DNA of 6,594 nucleotides from TMED161 sp964532515 (GCA_964532515.1 CAZHKH010000084.1:1-6594), one strand, 5' to 3'. Positions 1-6,311 are shown, numbered from the stretch's first letter. The notes: generated by a model not told the origin, from the sequence alone. Program-made: numbers and translations.

Positions 1-56
1 TAGTATCCGGCCAAACCTATGAAACAATTTCTACAGGTATTTGTCTTGGATGACAC

Positions 57-1352
57 ATGCCTATAATTCGTTCAATATTTGGAATACGTTATCTAATAAG
101 ACGCCCTAATCCACCGATTTTTTATGGATGGATTATCTTATCGGTGGTTGTGCTATCCCAGTTCATATCGGGCCCAGGTCAAACCCACTCAGTTTCGGTT
201 TTTGTGGAACCAATGAAAGATAGTCTTAGCCTATCATCGGGTCTAATCGCGGCTCTATATACGGCTGGAACGTTGACGGCTGGAGCAACGGTGTTTTTTA
301 TAGGTCTAATTCTTGATAGATTAGGGTCGCGTGTCGTTCTTTCGGGGGCGGCGCTGATATTCGGACTTGCTGTTATAGCCATGGGCCAAGTACAAAACGA
401 AACACAGTTCTATTTTGCTGTTGTCTTACTTAGAACATTTGGTCAGGGAGCTATGATTCTTATACCCCCCACACTTCTTGCAATTTGGTTTGTGCGAAAA
501 CGTGGTAAAGTTATGGCTATTGCTGGTCTGGGGATGGTTGCAAGTCAGGCTATTTTTCCTCCATTAAACGATTTTCTTATTAATCGCTATGATTGGAGAG
601 ACGCCTGGACCATTTTAGGAATTACCATTCTTTTGGTATTGACCATCCCATCAATTGCCTTAGTACGTAGATCTCCAGAATCCATGGGGCTATCTCCAGA
701 TGGGGATAGCCCTACTAGGGTACTACCTAATCAGAATGAGGCACTAGACGAACCACAGTGGACTCTTAAACAGGCTGTTAGAACTCGAGCCTTATGGCTC
801 TTGGTTGTAGCCAATCTATCTATTCCAATTTGCTTTAATGCTCTAATATTTCACAATGAATCGATTATTGTAGGACGAGGATTGGATCCTAGACTTGCTG
901 CACTTGTTCTCTCAACTATGGCTCCATTGGTTCTTTTGGGAAATGTTATTGCTGGGCTGCTTTGTGACAGAATTCCCAGTCGATTTGTTCTATCTATTGG
1001 GCAAGCGACTATAGGTCTGAGTATTTTGTGGATATTGTTTATTCTATCTGAACCATGGCAAGCGTTCGTCTATGGAGGTCTAATTGGACTTGCAATTGGA
1101 ATTAATATGACGACCAATAATGTTATTTGGGCCAATTATTTTGGCAGGGCGCATTTAGGTAGCATAAGAGGTTTGGCAACTACTGCTATGGTTACTTCTT
1201 CAGCAATAGGTCCACTACCATTTGGGGTGCTTTCAGATTTGATGGGTTCGCATGAAATAGCTTTACTAGCTTTAGTGATTTTACCAGGTGTTTCAGTGAT
1301 CGCCTCATTATGTGCCGTTCCTCCAGTGAGGAAAATCGTAAGGAAAAGGTAA
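57..1352 (+). CDS. MFS transporter, 12 transmembrane segments (OFA/monocarboxylate-like)
   Basis: This 431-residue inner-membrane carrier of the major facilitator superfamily probably moves a small organic solute by proton coupling. The substrate cannot be read from the sequence. Seen: alternating hydrophobic helices along the whole length, with a first helix after the FYGWIIL stretch (residues 22-28). The MFS motif A between helices 2 and 3 is intact (G83, D87, R88, G90, R92), and a degenerate copy lies in the second half (G300, D304, R305, R309). A polar central loop spans about 204-240, and YFGRAHLGSIRG (361-372) lies before helix 11. The FYGW opening and the YFGR..LGSIRG motif resemble the OFA/monocarboxylate-type branch, which is family knowledge rather than proof. 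The ATG at 57 is the earliest possible start because an in-frame TGA lies at 51-53. No good SD precedes it. A 97-nt gap separates it from the next plus-strand gene. Confidence 0.9.
   Translation: MPIIRSIFGIRYLIRRPNPPIFYGWIILSVVVLSQFISGPGQTHSVSVFVEPMKDSLSLSSGLIAALYTAGTLTAGATVFFIGLILDRLGSRVVLSGAALIFGLAVIAMGQVQNETQFYFAVVLLRTFGQGAMILIPPTLLAIWFVRKRGKVMAIAGLGMVASQAIFPPLNDFLINRYDWRDAWTILGITILLVLTIPSIALVRRSPESMGLSPDGDSPTRVLPNQNEALDEPQWTLKQAVRTRALWLLVVANLSIPICFNALIFHNESIIVGRGLDPRLAALVLSTMAPLVLLGNVIAGLLCDRIPSRFVLSIGQATIGLSILWILFILSEPWQAFVYGGLIGLAIGINMTTNNVIWANYFGRAHLGSIRGLATTAMVTSSAIGPLPFGVLSDLMGSHEIALLALVILPGVSVIASLCAVPPVRKIVRKR
687..712 (+). repeat. Strong inverted repeat (hairpin) inside the MFS coding sequence
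   Basis: The arm at 687-697 (GGGCTATCTCC) pairs with the arm at 702-712 (GGGGATAGCCC) across the loop AGAT. This gives ten Watson-Crick pairs and one G-U wobble, and the stem can extend by G686-T713 and T685-A714. It falls in the codons for the polar central loop of the transporter, around residues 209-219. No T-run follows, so it does not look like an intrinsic terminator. A second small palindrome, CCCTACTAGGG, overlaps its 3' end at 710-720. Confidence 0.6.
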
Positions 1353-1437
1353 TTGATTCTACAATTATTCTTGTTTGTAGTAGCATCAGGTAAACTAATA
1401 CGAAAAATGATCATATTAAACCATCTGTTGGATGATT

Positions 1438-1443
1438 GGAGAG
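1438..1443 (+). promoter_or_regulatory. Ribosome binding site that sets the serine hydrolase start
   Basis: GGAGAG lies 6 nt upstream of the ATG at 1450. The in-frame ATG at 1432 has no SD in front of it and would place this purine run inside the gene, so 1450 is the preferred start. Confidence 0.7.
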
Positions 1444-1449
1444 TCTAAA

Positions 1450-2286
1450 ATGAATGCTTTAATAAAAGAATTAAACCAGCAGTGCGATTCAGTAGCTTTT
1501 CACACAGGTTGGTTCCTGAAGTCCATTAATACCGGGTCAGTTTTTACCAGATTAGGTGATGTCGTAGTCCCATCCGCTAGTGTCAGGAAGATTGCAATAT
1601 TGATGACAGCTCTGCGGTCTGTTAATCGTGGGGAATTGTCTTTGGGACAACGATTGAAAATAGAAGAACAATATCAAAACAACGATTCAGGATGTTTCCA
1701 ACATCTCAACCCAGACTTTTCCATATCCCTGAGGGATGGTTTGATAATGATGATCATTGTAAGTGACAACACTTGCACCGGACCCATAGCAGACATGTTG
1801 GGGCTCGACAATATAAACGAATTTTCTCAATCCGTTGGTATGGTCGGAACGACACATAGACACAGTTTCCCACCTCTGCCTCTTGCAAAGAACCACAGCG
1901 TGGATTACACAAATGCTACCACTCCTAATGATATAGGGCTTCTTTTATCGAGAATATTAGAAGGCTCTGAAGATGAGAAGACAGCGATGGCGATGGGTTG
2001 TACACCGGATTTGTGTAGGCTTGCCTTGGATATTTTGAGTTGGCAGAAACTTAAGACACGACTACCTGCTCTGTTGCCATTAGGAACAAAAATTGCTCAT
2101 AAAACTGGGACTGGCGCCAGAAATTATAATGATGCGGGTATCATTTATAGAAACGATAGACCCAGCTTTATTTTATCGGTGTTTACTGAAGATGTTCCAG
2201 ATGTAATGGATGATGGGAGCCCAGGATTTGCTGCCGCGTCACATCTTATAGCTAAATTGGCTCAGACTTGTTTCAACGGACTATAG
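1450..2286 (+). CDS. Beta-lactamase-fold serine hydrolase (class A-related), non-canonical
   Basis: This 278-residue protein belongs to the penicillin-binding/class A beta-lactamase superfamily. The three core motifs are present in order: SxxK as S44-V-R-K47 (nucleophile S44), SDN at 105-107, and KTG at 218-220. Length fits a mature class A enzyme. Two features argue against a working beta-lactamase. First, the omega-loop region (about 139-159, ending in ATTP) has no glutamate; counting back from the conserved proline P159, the position equivalent to Glu166 falls near P142. Second, the N-terminus (MNALIKELNQQC) has no signal peptide, so the protein is predicted to be cytoplasmic. It may instead be an esterase, amidase or peptidase, as are many related annotated serine hydrolases. 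The start is set by GGAGAG at 1438-1443. It follows the MFS gene on the same strand and could share its transcript, but the 97-nt gap leaves this open. Confidence 0.85.
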   Translation: MNALIKELNQQCDSVAFHTGWFLKSINTGSVFTRLGDVVVPSASVRKIAILMTALRSVNRGELSLGQRLKIEEQYQNNDSGCFQHLNPDFSISLRDGLIMMIIVSDNTCTGPIADMLGLDNINEFSQSVGMVGTTHRHSFPPLPLAKNHSVDYTNATTPNDIGLLLSRILEGSEDEKTAMAMGCTPDLCRLALDILSWQKLKTRLPALLPLGTKIAHKTGTGARNYNDAGIIYRNDRPSFILSVFTEDVPDVMDDGSPGFAAASHLIAKLAQTCFNGL

Positions 2287-2464
2287 TGAAAAGGCATATA
2301 TTGGTAGAGATGGAAAACTTGGAATGTCTCTTCGGCCGGTAGATGGCAGAATGATATTGTTGAGATCGGCTGTAATAAGGTTGCTACGTTAATCCTGGAG
2401 GTCGTATTATCCAGCTTGAGCGCGAGAATTAATCTAGCAGGGCATACTGTATTAAAATCATTAG

Positions 2465-3262
2465 TTAGATTACTGCTGAGGTGCCACCATCGATGTTTAT
2501 TGAGGTTCCAGTAATGTAACTGGAGTTACTAGATGCTAGGAATGCTATTACGTCAGCGGCTTCTGTAGCCTCTCCCACACGTCCCAGTGGGACGCCTCTA
2601 CCTCGCGCCAGCCTTTCGTAATATTCATCTATGGTTAATTCTGGTTCGGTCTCCAGAGCTTTTTTATACCTATCCTCGTGCTGCCCGCTCTTGATAAGAC
2701 CAATGCACACTGTGTTAACTAAAATATTATCTTTTGCTAGATCTTTGGAGAGAGCTTTGGTGAGTGCAATGCCTGCCGCTCTACTTACTGATGTAGGAGT
2801 TGATGATGGACCCGGTGCCTTTCCAGCCGGAGTGGTTATATTGATTATCCTACCGCCCCCTGCATTTCGCATGTACGGCAGGACAGCCTTTATAAGTCTT
2901 ATCGCGGAAAAGAGTTTCAAATCTAAATCATGTATCCATTCTTCATCATTCACTTTTTCAAATGGCATAGCAGATGAGGTCCCTGCATTGTTGATCAGAA
3001 TATCGATTCCCCCAAGTTTTTCTGTAGTGATCTTTACAAGTTCGCTCACATCATCGGGCCTACAAACGTCACTCACGATTGGCAAGATTACCCCTTTGGT
3101 TTGATCTCTAATTTCTCCAGCAGCCTTGAGTAGATTAACCTGATTTCGGGCACAAATAGCGACGTTGGCGCCTTCAAGGGACAAGCGATAGGCCGTCGCT
3201 TTCCCTATGCCCTTGCTACCCCCTGTAATTAGAGCTATTTTGTTCCTCAATCCTAGTTCCAT
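2465..3262 (-). CDS. Short-chain dehydrogenase/reductase family protein with altered catalytic tetrad
   Basis: This 265-residue SDR-fold protein has the length of a classical SDR. Seen: a Rossmann glycine motif TGGSKGIG (13-20), R39 after the second strand (favouring NADP(H) by family precedent), D65-V66, NNAG (91-94), and a C-terminal IDGG typical of FabG-like members (258-261). Aligning the classical tetrad puts K116 where Asn is expected (DLKLF context), T144 for the catalytic Ser (NITTPAG), T157 for the Tyr and R161 for the Lys (T-S-V-S-R instead of YxxxK). Cofactor binding therefore looks intact, while normal Tyr/Lys chemistry should not be possible. I recall similar PTSVSRAAG-type SDRs in other bacteria, so this is probably a conserved divergent subfamily rather than a decayed gene. 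The start has a good SD, AGGAGA at 3268-3273 on the minus strand, 5 nt from the ATG. It lies 15 nt after the nnr stop, so it is the last gene of the acpS operon. Confidence 0.85.
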   Translation of the reverse strand: MELGLRNKIALITGGSKGIGKATAYRLSLEGANVAICARNQVNLLKAAGEIRDQTKGVILPIVSDVCRPDDVSELVKITTEKLGGIDILINNAGTSSAMPFEKVNDEEWIHDLDLKLFSAIRLIKAVLPYMRNAGGGRIINITTPAGKAPGPSSTPTSVSRAAGIALTKALSKDLAKDNILVNTVCIGLIKSGQHEDRYKKALETEPELTIDEYYERLARGRGVPLGRVGEATEAADVIAFLASSNSSYITGTSINIDGGTSAVI

Positions 3263-3277
3263 TGAAGTCTCCTGAAA

Positions 3278-3841
3278 TTACTTATTTATTAGTGTTTTTA
3301 TTGTATTTGGAATGTCTTCTACGATGTCGGTTGCGATAAGGCCACGATCTCCAATTTGCTTACCTATCTCTTCTGCAGCCAGTCCGTGTATATATACACC
3401 GCAACAAGAAGCGTCCTCTCCAGAAAGCCCCTGGGCGATAAGGCCCGAGATAATACCAGTTAGGACGTCACCGGTACCACCAGTACTTAATATTGGATTA
3501 GCATACGGGTTTACAAACACATTCCCCCTGGGAGTGGCGACAATTGTGTAAGCTCCTTTTAAAACCACGATTGCTTTCCATAATTTGGCCCAGATCCTCG
3601 CTATTTCAATACGGTTATCCTTAATTTCATCAACTGACAAACCTGTCAGTCTGGCCATTTCGCCGATATGAGGGGTGAGAACTAGAGAAAATCGAGCCCT
3701 ATTGTACCAGTTGTCTATATAATTAAGATTGTTTAAACCATCCGCGTCTATAACCAATGTCCGTCCGTAATAGGGTCCTTTGAAAAAAAGTTCTTCCATA
3801 AATCGTGACGAAGGAATCGAAAATCCCATTCCAGGACCCAC
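3278..3841 (-). CDS. nnr: Nnr 3' segment: ADP-dependent NAD(P)H-hydrate dehydratase domain (remainder)
   Basis: These 187 residues, counted from a GTG in the string GCAGTGGGTCCT, hold the active-site half of the ribokinase-like dehydratase domain. It contains GPGMG (2-6), DADGLN (32-37), TPHIGEMARLTG (56-67), LKGAYTIV (94-101) and STGGTGDVLTGI (119-130), where D125 of GTGD is the family's catalytic aspartate. The frame is open further upstream (KISLEKYSSIA), and those residues also match the family. Residue 1 is therefore not a natural start, and there is no SD in front of it. On its own the segment lacks the domain's first strands and helices and should be inactive. Its product would be made only if the frameshift is an artefact or is bypassed. 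Confidence 0.75.
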   Translation of the reverse strand: MGPGMGFSIPSSRFMEELFFKGPYYGRTLVIDADGLNNLNYIDNWYNRARFSLVLTPHIGEMARLTGLSVDEIKDNRIEIARIWAKLWKAIVVLKGAYTIVATPRGNVFVNPYANPILSTGGTGDVLTGIISGLIAQGLSGEDASCCGVYIHGLAAEEIGKQIGDRGLIATDIVEDIPNTIKTLINK

Positions 3842-3861
3842 TGCTATACTACTGTATTTTT

Positions 3862-4818
3862 CTAGGCTAATCTTAACGATGCTGCACTTTCTCTGGTCAA
3901 GCCTCCAGTACTGTCTGTGTCAAGAGGAAATTGTATAGCCTCAGTTAATTTCTTTGTCAAAAGCGGCTGTATCGTTTTTGGGAAGGCTAACGTTACAAGG
4001 CCTGTGCCAGAACGTATGGTAGATTTTGCAGCCAGACATGCGGCTCCAGGGTAATTTTTTGATCCACCGATAATTAATGCGTGTCCGAAGGTTCCTTTGT
4101 GGCCATTAACCGGTCTATTTGGGAGATGTTCTTTAATCCAATAATCGTCCAAAAGCTGTGATCTAATGAAACGATCTGCTACAGAAGTTAGACCTATATC
4201 CAAGACTTTGATTGTCCCCAAATTGGTTATTTGTGGAATTTTGAATAATCCGATTTTAGGATTGCCGAGGGCCAGAATTATGTCGGGTTTAGGAGAAGAG
4301 GCAGATCTGATTCCTGTGTCTGCGTTGGTTCCTGTTGGGATGTCCACTGACGCTAACAGTCCTTTGCGGCCCACCAGCATACTCATTGTCTTTTTTATGA
4401 CCCCTGTCAAAGGGCGATTTTGTCCAGTACCAAGTACAGCGTCAACTATAATATCTGAGCGTTGTATTTCTAGCGCAAGCTTTTTTAATCCTGGATCAAG
4501 TTCTACATTGACAACAGTTACTTGCTCGTTTGTAGCTTGATCGACTCTAACGTCATTTCTAGCCCTGTTTGCTAGAACATATGCGGTTACTTTCCCACCC
4601 CATTTGGATAGAATGCCGGCTGAAACAAGGCCATCACCACCGTTATTCCCTGGACCAATTAGAAATAGTATTTTTCGTTCGGCAACCCGTCCTAGAATAC
4701 ACCTGATTACTTTGGCGATTGAGTTTCCTGCCATATCTATAAGCTGGTCCGTACTGGATCCATCAGCTACTGCGAAATCTTCTAGCCATTGCATTTCTTG
4801 GACTGATACGATTTTCAA
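3862..4818 (-). CDS. nnr: Nnr 5' segment: NAD(P)H-hydrate epimerase domain plus start of the dehydratase domain
   Basis: These 318 residues carry the whole YjeF_N epimerase: the opening VSVQEMQWLE, the nucleotide-binding loop GPGNNGGDGLV (55-65), DAVLGTG (126-132) with the family's metal/catalytic-region aspartate, and SVDIPTGTNADTG (158-170), where most members read PSG. From about residue 240 the dehydratase begins (HKGTFGHALIIGGS, then SGTGLVTLAFP). The segment breaks off after GGLTRESAASLRLA. The start is a TTG (4818-4816) that overlaps the acpS stop codon TGA in the string TTGA, which implies translational coupling. Even if the frame is truly broken, the epimerase half could still fold and act alone, as stand-alone epimerases do in eukaryotes. 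Confidence 0.85.
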   Translation of the reverse strand: MKIVSVQEMQWLEDFAVADGSSTDQLIDMAGNSIAKVIRCILGRVAERKILFLIGPGNNGGDGLVSAGILSKWGGKVTAYVLANRARNDVRVDQATNEQVTVVNVELDPGLKKLALEIQRSDIIVDAVLGTGQNRPLTGVIKKTMSMLVGRKGLLASVDIPTGTNADTGIRSASSPKPDIILALGNPKIGLFKIPQITNLGTIKVLDIGLTSVADRFIRSQLLDDYWIKEHLPNRPVNGHKGTFGHALIIGGSKNYPGAACLAAKSTIRSGTGLVTLAFPKTIQPLLTKKLTEAIQFPLDTDSTGGLTRESAASLRLA

Positions 4819-5219
4819 TGACCCACCCGTCGTATGCCGACGACCGTAGCAACTGCATAGTGTTTTGAATGGGATATACTAATAGCTAATTGTTTTAAGT
4901 CTAGGTACTTAGCTTTTTCGAAGGCTCTTCCATGTAATTTCAAAAAGGGAGATTGGCCTTTTAATCTTACTATTTCTATTTCTTTCCAACCTACTCCTAT
5001 CGTCCCTGTTCCCAAGGCTTTCATAGTAGCTTCTTTGGCTGCAAAACGCCCAGCTAAATTTGGAATTCTACCTCTGCAGTAATCGAGTTCTTCCTTAGTA
5101 TATATCCGGGCTAGAAATCTTTCTCCCCAACGTTCGACTGAGTGCCGAATTCGGTCTATCTCAATAATATCTACACCTGTAGTTAAAACTTGGCCTAGTA
5201 AAGAAATATCGGTTTCCAT
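4815..5219 (-). CDS. acpS: Holo-[acyl-carrier-protein] synthase
   Basis: AcpS transfers 4'-phosphopantetheine from CoA to the serine of acyl carrier protein and is needed for fatty acid synthesis. It acts in the cytoplasm as a trimer. Seen, numbered from the first possible Met at 5234: GVDIIEI (20-26) with the Mg-binding Asp22, RFAAKEATMKALGTG (63-77) with the conserved Glu68, and ISHS (120-123). The family is usually about 120-126 residues. Starting at the second Met (5219) gives 134 residues, still with a small N-terminal extension; the Met at 5234 gives 139. I prefer 5219 because a -10 box overlaps the ATG at 5234, which would leave that codon outside the transcript. Neither start has an SD, so a short-leader or leaderless mRNA is possible. 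It is the first gene of the operon with nnr (4-nt overlap) and the SDR gene. The pairing of acpS with nnr is common in bacteria. Confidence 0.92.
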   Translation of the reverse strand: METDISLLGQVLTTGVDIIEIDRIRHSVERWGERFLARIYTKEELDYCRGRIPNLAGRFAAKEATMKALGTGTIGVGWKEIEIVRLKGQSPFLKLHGRAFEKAKYLDLKQLAISISHSKHYAVATVVGIRRVGH

Positions 5220-5232
5220 TTCGTTGCGTTTC

Positions 5233-5262
5233 ATTATAGAGTTGCTTGGATAACAGTGTCTA
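5233..5262 (-). promoter_or_regulatory. Predicted sigma70-type promoter for the acpS-nnr-SDR operon
   Basis: On the minus strand, TAGACA (5262-5257, five of six matches to TTGACA) and a perfect TATAAT (5238-5233) are separated by 18 nt. The -10 box runs into the ATG at 5234-5232. Transcription would begin about 7 nt further on, giving a leader of only a few bases before the ATG at 5219. Confidence 0.55.
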
Positions 5263-5264
5263 AC

Positions 5265-5293
5265 TTGCAGGACTAAATCCAGGCATTTACTAT
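5265..5293 (+). promoter_or_regulatory. Possible weak promoter for folD
   Basis: TTGCAG (5265-5270) and TACTAT (5288-5293) are 17 nt apart, with three and four matches to consensus. The leader to the folD ATG would be about 13 nt. Its -35 box lies next to the -35 of the divergent acpS promoter, so the two could interfere with each other or be co-regulated. Confidence 0.3.
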
Positions 5294-5302
5294 TGTAGCA
5301 TT

Positions 5303-5308
5303 GGAGGT
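5303..5308 (+). promoter_or_regulatory. Ribosome binding site that sets the folD start
   Basis: GGAGGT sits 4 nt before the ATG at 5313. An in-frame TTG at 5301 would place this SD inside the gene, so the ATG is preferred. Confidence 0.8.
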
Positions 5309-5312
5309 AGGT

Positions 5313-6212
5313 ATGCCAATAATTCTTGACGGTAAAGCTACGGCCGCGGCAGTTAAGGATGAAGTGCGAATAGCTGTAGATAGATTGAAAGCTTCCACTG
5401 GAACAACGCCGGGTTTAGCGGCTGTTCTTGTGGGCAATGACCCGGCATCAGCAGTTTATGTTCGTAACAAAGAAAGAGCCTGCGCAGCAGTAGGGATGTA
5501 TGCAGAAACCATAAGACTTCCCGAATTGTCTACACAGAATGAGCTTCTTTCGGTTATAACGAGACTAAATGAAGACAATCAATTTCACGGCATTTTAGTT
5601 CAATTGCCATTGCCCAAACATATTGATGAAGGCCTTACACTAAGGTCCGTAAATCCTGGGAAAGATGTAGATTGTATACACCCTGTTAACGTGGGACTAC
5701 TCAGCCAAGGACAATCTAACTTCCTTCCCGCTACTCCAGGTGGAATCCAGAAACTGCTGGTTAGAAATGGCTACGATCCAAATGGGAAGCATATGGTCAT
5801 TTGTGGTCGTAGTAACATAGTGGGTAAACCCTTGGCCATAATGATGGCACAAAAGCAAAAGGGTGCAAATGCGACCGTCACAGTTTGTCACACGGGTACC
5901 CAAAACATGTCTTACATTACCACTCAGGCAGATATTTTAGTGGCTGCTGTAGGCTTTCCTAATGCGATTACAGCAGATATGGTTAGTAGTGGTGCCATCG
6001 TCATAGACGTCGGGATAAATAGGGTTGAAGATAAAACACGTAAGACTGGGTATAGGTTGGTGGGCGATGTGGATTTCGATAATGTGGCTGATAAAGTTAT
6101 GGCAATTTCGCCGGTTCCAGGAGGTGTTGGACCAATGACCATAGCACAGCTTTTAGTTAATACACTTACCTCGGCTGAATTGGTCAACGGAGAAGACCTT
6201 AGTATTATTTAG
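5313..6212 (+). CDS. folD: Bifunctional methylenetetrahydrofolate dehydrogenase / methenyltetrahydrofolate cyclohydrolase
   Basis: FolD converts 5,10-methylene-THF to 5,10-methenyl-THF with NADP+ and then to 10-formyl-THF, feeding purine and formyl-Met synthesis. It is a cytoplasmic homodimer. The product is 299 residues against 288 in E. coli. Seen: opening ILDGKATAAAV, catalytic YVRNK (Y49 and K53, matching E. coli Y50 and K54), GILVQLPLP (93-101), KDVDCIHPVNVG (117-128) with the conserved D120, the NADP-binding CGRSNIVGKPL (164-174), and PVPGGVGPMTIAQLL near the C-terminus (267-281). C121 replaces the glycine usual after DVD, and A140 replaces the cysteine usual in PCTP (here PATP); neither is a known catalytic residue. 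A longer loop (AQKQKGANATVTV, 179-191) is a lineage variant. The start is chosen from GGAGGT at 5303. It is divergent from acpS and monocistronic or loosely followed by the M20 gene, which has its own promoter. Confidence 0.95.
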   Translation: MPIILDGKATAAAVKDEVRIAVDRLKASTGTTPGLAAVLVGNDPASAVYVRNKERACAAVGMYAETIRLPELSTQNELLSVITRLNEDNQFHGILVQLPLPKHIDEGLTLRSVNPGKDVDCIHPVNVGLLSQGQSNFLPATPGGIQKLLVRNGYDPNGKHMVICGRSNIVGKPLAIMMAQKQKGANATVTVCHTGTQNMSYITTQADILVAAVGFPNAITADMVSSGAIVIDVGINRVEDKTRKTGYRLVGDVDFDNVADKVMAISPVPGGVGPMTIAQLLVNTLTSAELVNGEDLSII

Positions 6213-6245
6213 GTAGCACAAATGTAATCATCAATGGTTATCTGT

Positions 6246-6274
6246 TTGACCAGTGAAAAGAGGACTAATATACT
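6246..6274 (+). promoter_or_regulatory. Strong sigma70-type promoter upstream of the M20 hydrolase gene
   Basis: TTGACC (6246-6251) and TATACT (6269-6274) each match consensus at five of six positions and are separated by exactly 17 nt. Transcription would start near 6281, giving a leader of about 30 nt that contains the SD at 6303-6308. This indicates that the gene is transcribed independently of folD. Confidence 0.7.
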
Positions 6275-6311
6275 GCCTACAGATTATAAGAATCCTATTA
6301 ACGGAGGGACC

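Larger units (their letters stand above)
3278..4818 (-). pseudogene. nnr: nnr, bifunctional NAD(P)H-hydrate repair enzyme, interrupted by a -1 frameshift
   Basis: The family enzyme joins an N-terminal epimerase (YjeF_N), which interconverts R- and S-NAD(P)HX, to a C-terminal ADP/ATP-dependent dehydratase, which restores NAD(P)H. Both parts are present on the minus strand in different frames. The upstream frame stops at TAG (3864-3862) after residue 318, inside the dehydratase domain. The downstream frame is open from just after a TGA near 3923 and continues the domain through IAVGPGMG. Adding one base within about 3875-3890 gives roughly 513 residues, close to the 515 of E. coli Nnr. No slippery heptamer precedes the stop, and no SD precedes the GTG at 3841. 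The simplest reading is a one-base deletion, either in the genome or as a sequencing/assembly error. Both halves keep well-conserved motifs, so any lesion would be recent. The two reading-frame segments are described separately. Confidence 0.75.

Noticed and set aside
3..53. Open frame ending in TGA at 51-53, just before the MFS start, possibly the tail of an upstream gene
   Set aside because: Only 16 codons are visible and they match nothing I recognise. The spacing would suit an operon, but there is too little sequence to call it.
1359..1380. CTACAA...TTGTAG inverted repeat just after the MFS stop, considered as a terminator
   Set aside because: The stem is six weak pairs with a 10-nt loop and no following T-run, so it is not a credible intrinsic terminator.
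1371..1401. TTGTTT with nearby TAAACT/TAATAC, considered as a promoter for the serine hydrolase
   Set aside because: No combination has both a good match and 16-18 nt spacing, so a separate promoter is not supported.
1450..2286. Annotation as an antibiotic-resistance class A beta-lactamase
   Set aside because: The Glu166 equivalent and a signal peptide are both missing, so the fold is supported but resistance is not.
2287..2464. Convergent intergenic region searched for a bidirectional terminator, small RNA or small ORF
   Set aside because: The best stem (CTGGA/TCCAG at 2395-2414) is 5 bp with a 10-nt loop and no T-run. The only ORFs are about ten codons long. Nothing supportable was found.
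3862..3900. Programmed -1 ribosomal frameshifting as the explanation of the split nnr
   Set aside because: No X-XXY-YYZ heptamer lies in the upstream frame before the TAG. The A-rich run GAAAAAT lies after the stop codon.
4166..4540. Long plus-strand open frames opposite nnr, acpS and the SDR gene
   Set aside because: They are antisense shadows of well-conserved genes, with no SD, no recognisable domain and low-complexity translations.
6212..6245. AT-rich stem TAATCA/TGGTTA after folD as a terminator
   Set aside because: It has six weak pairs including a wobble and no T-run. It is too weak to call.
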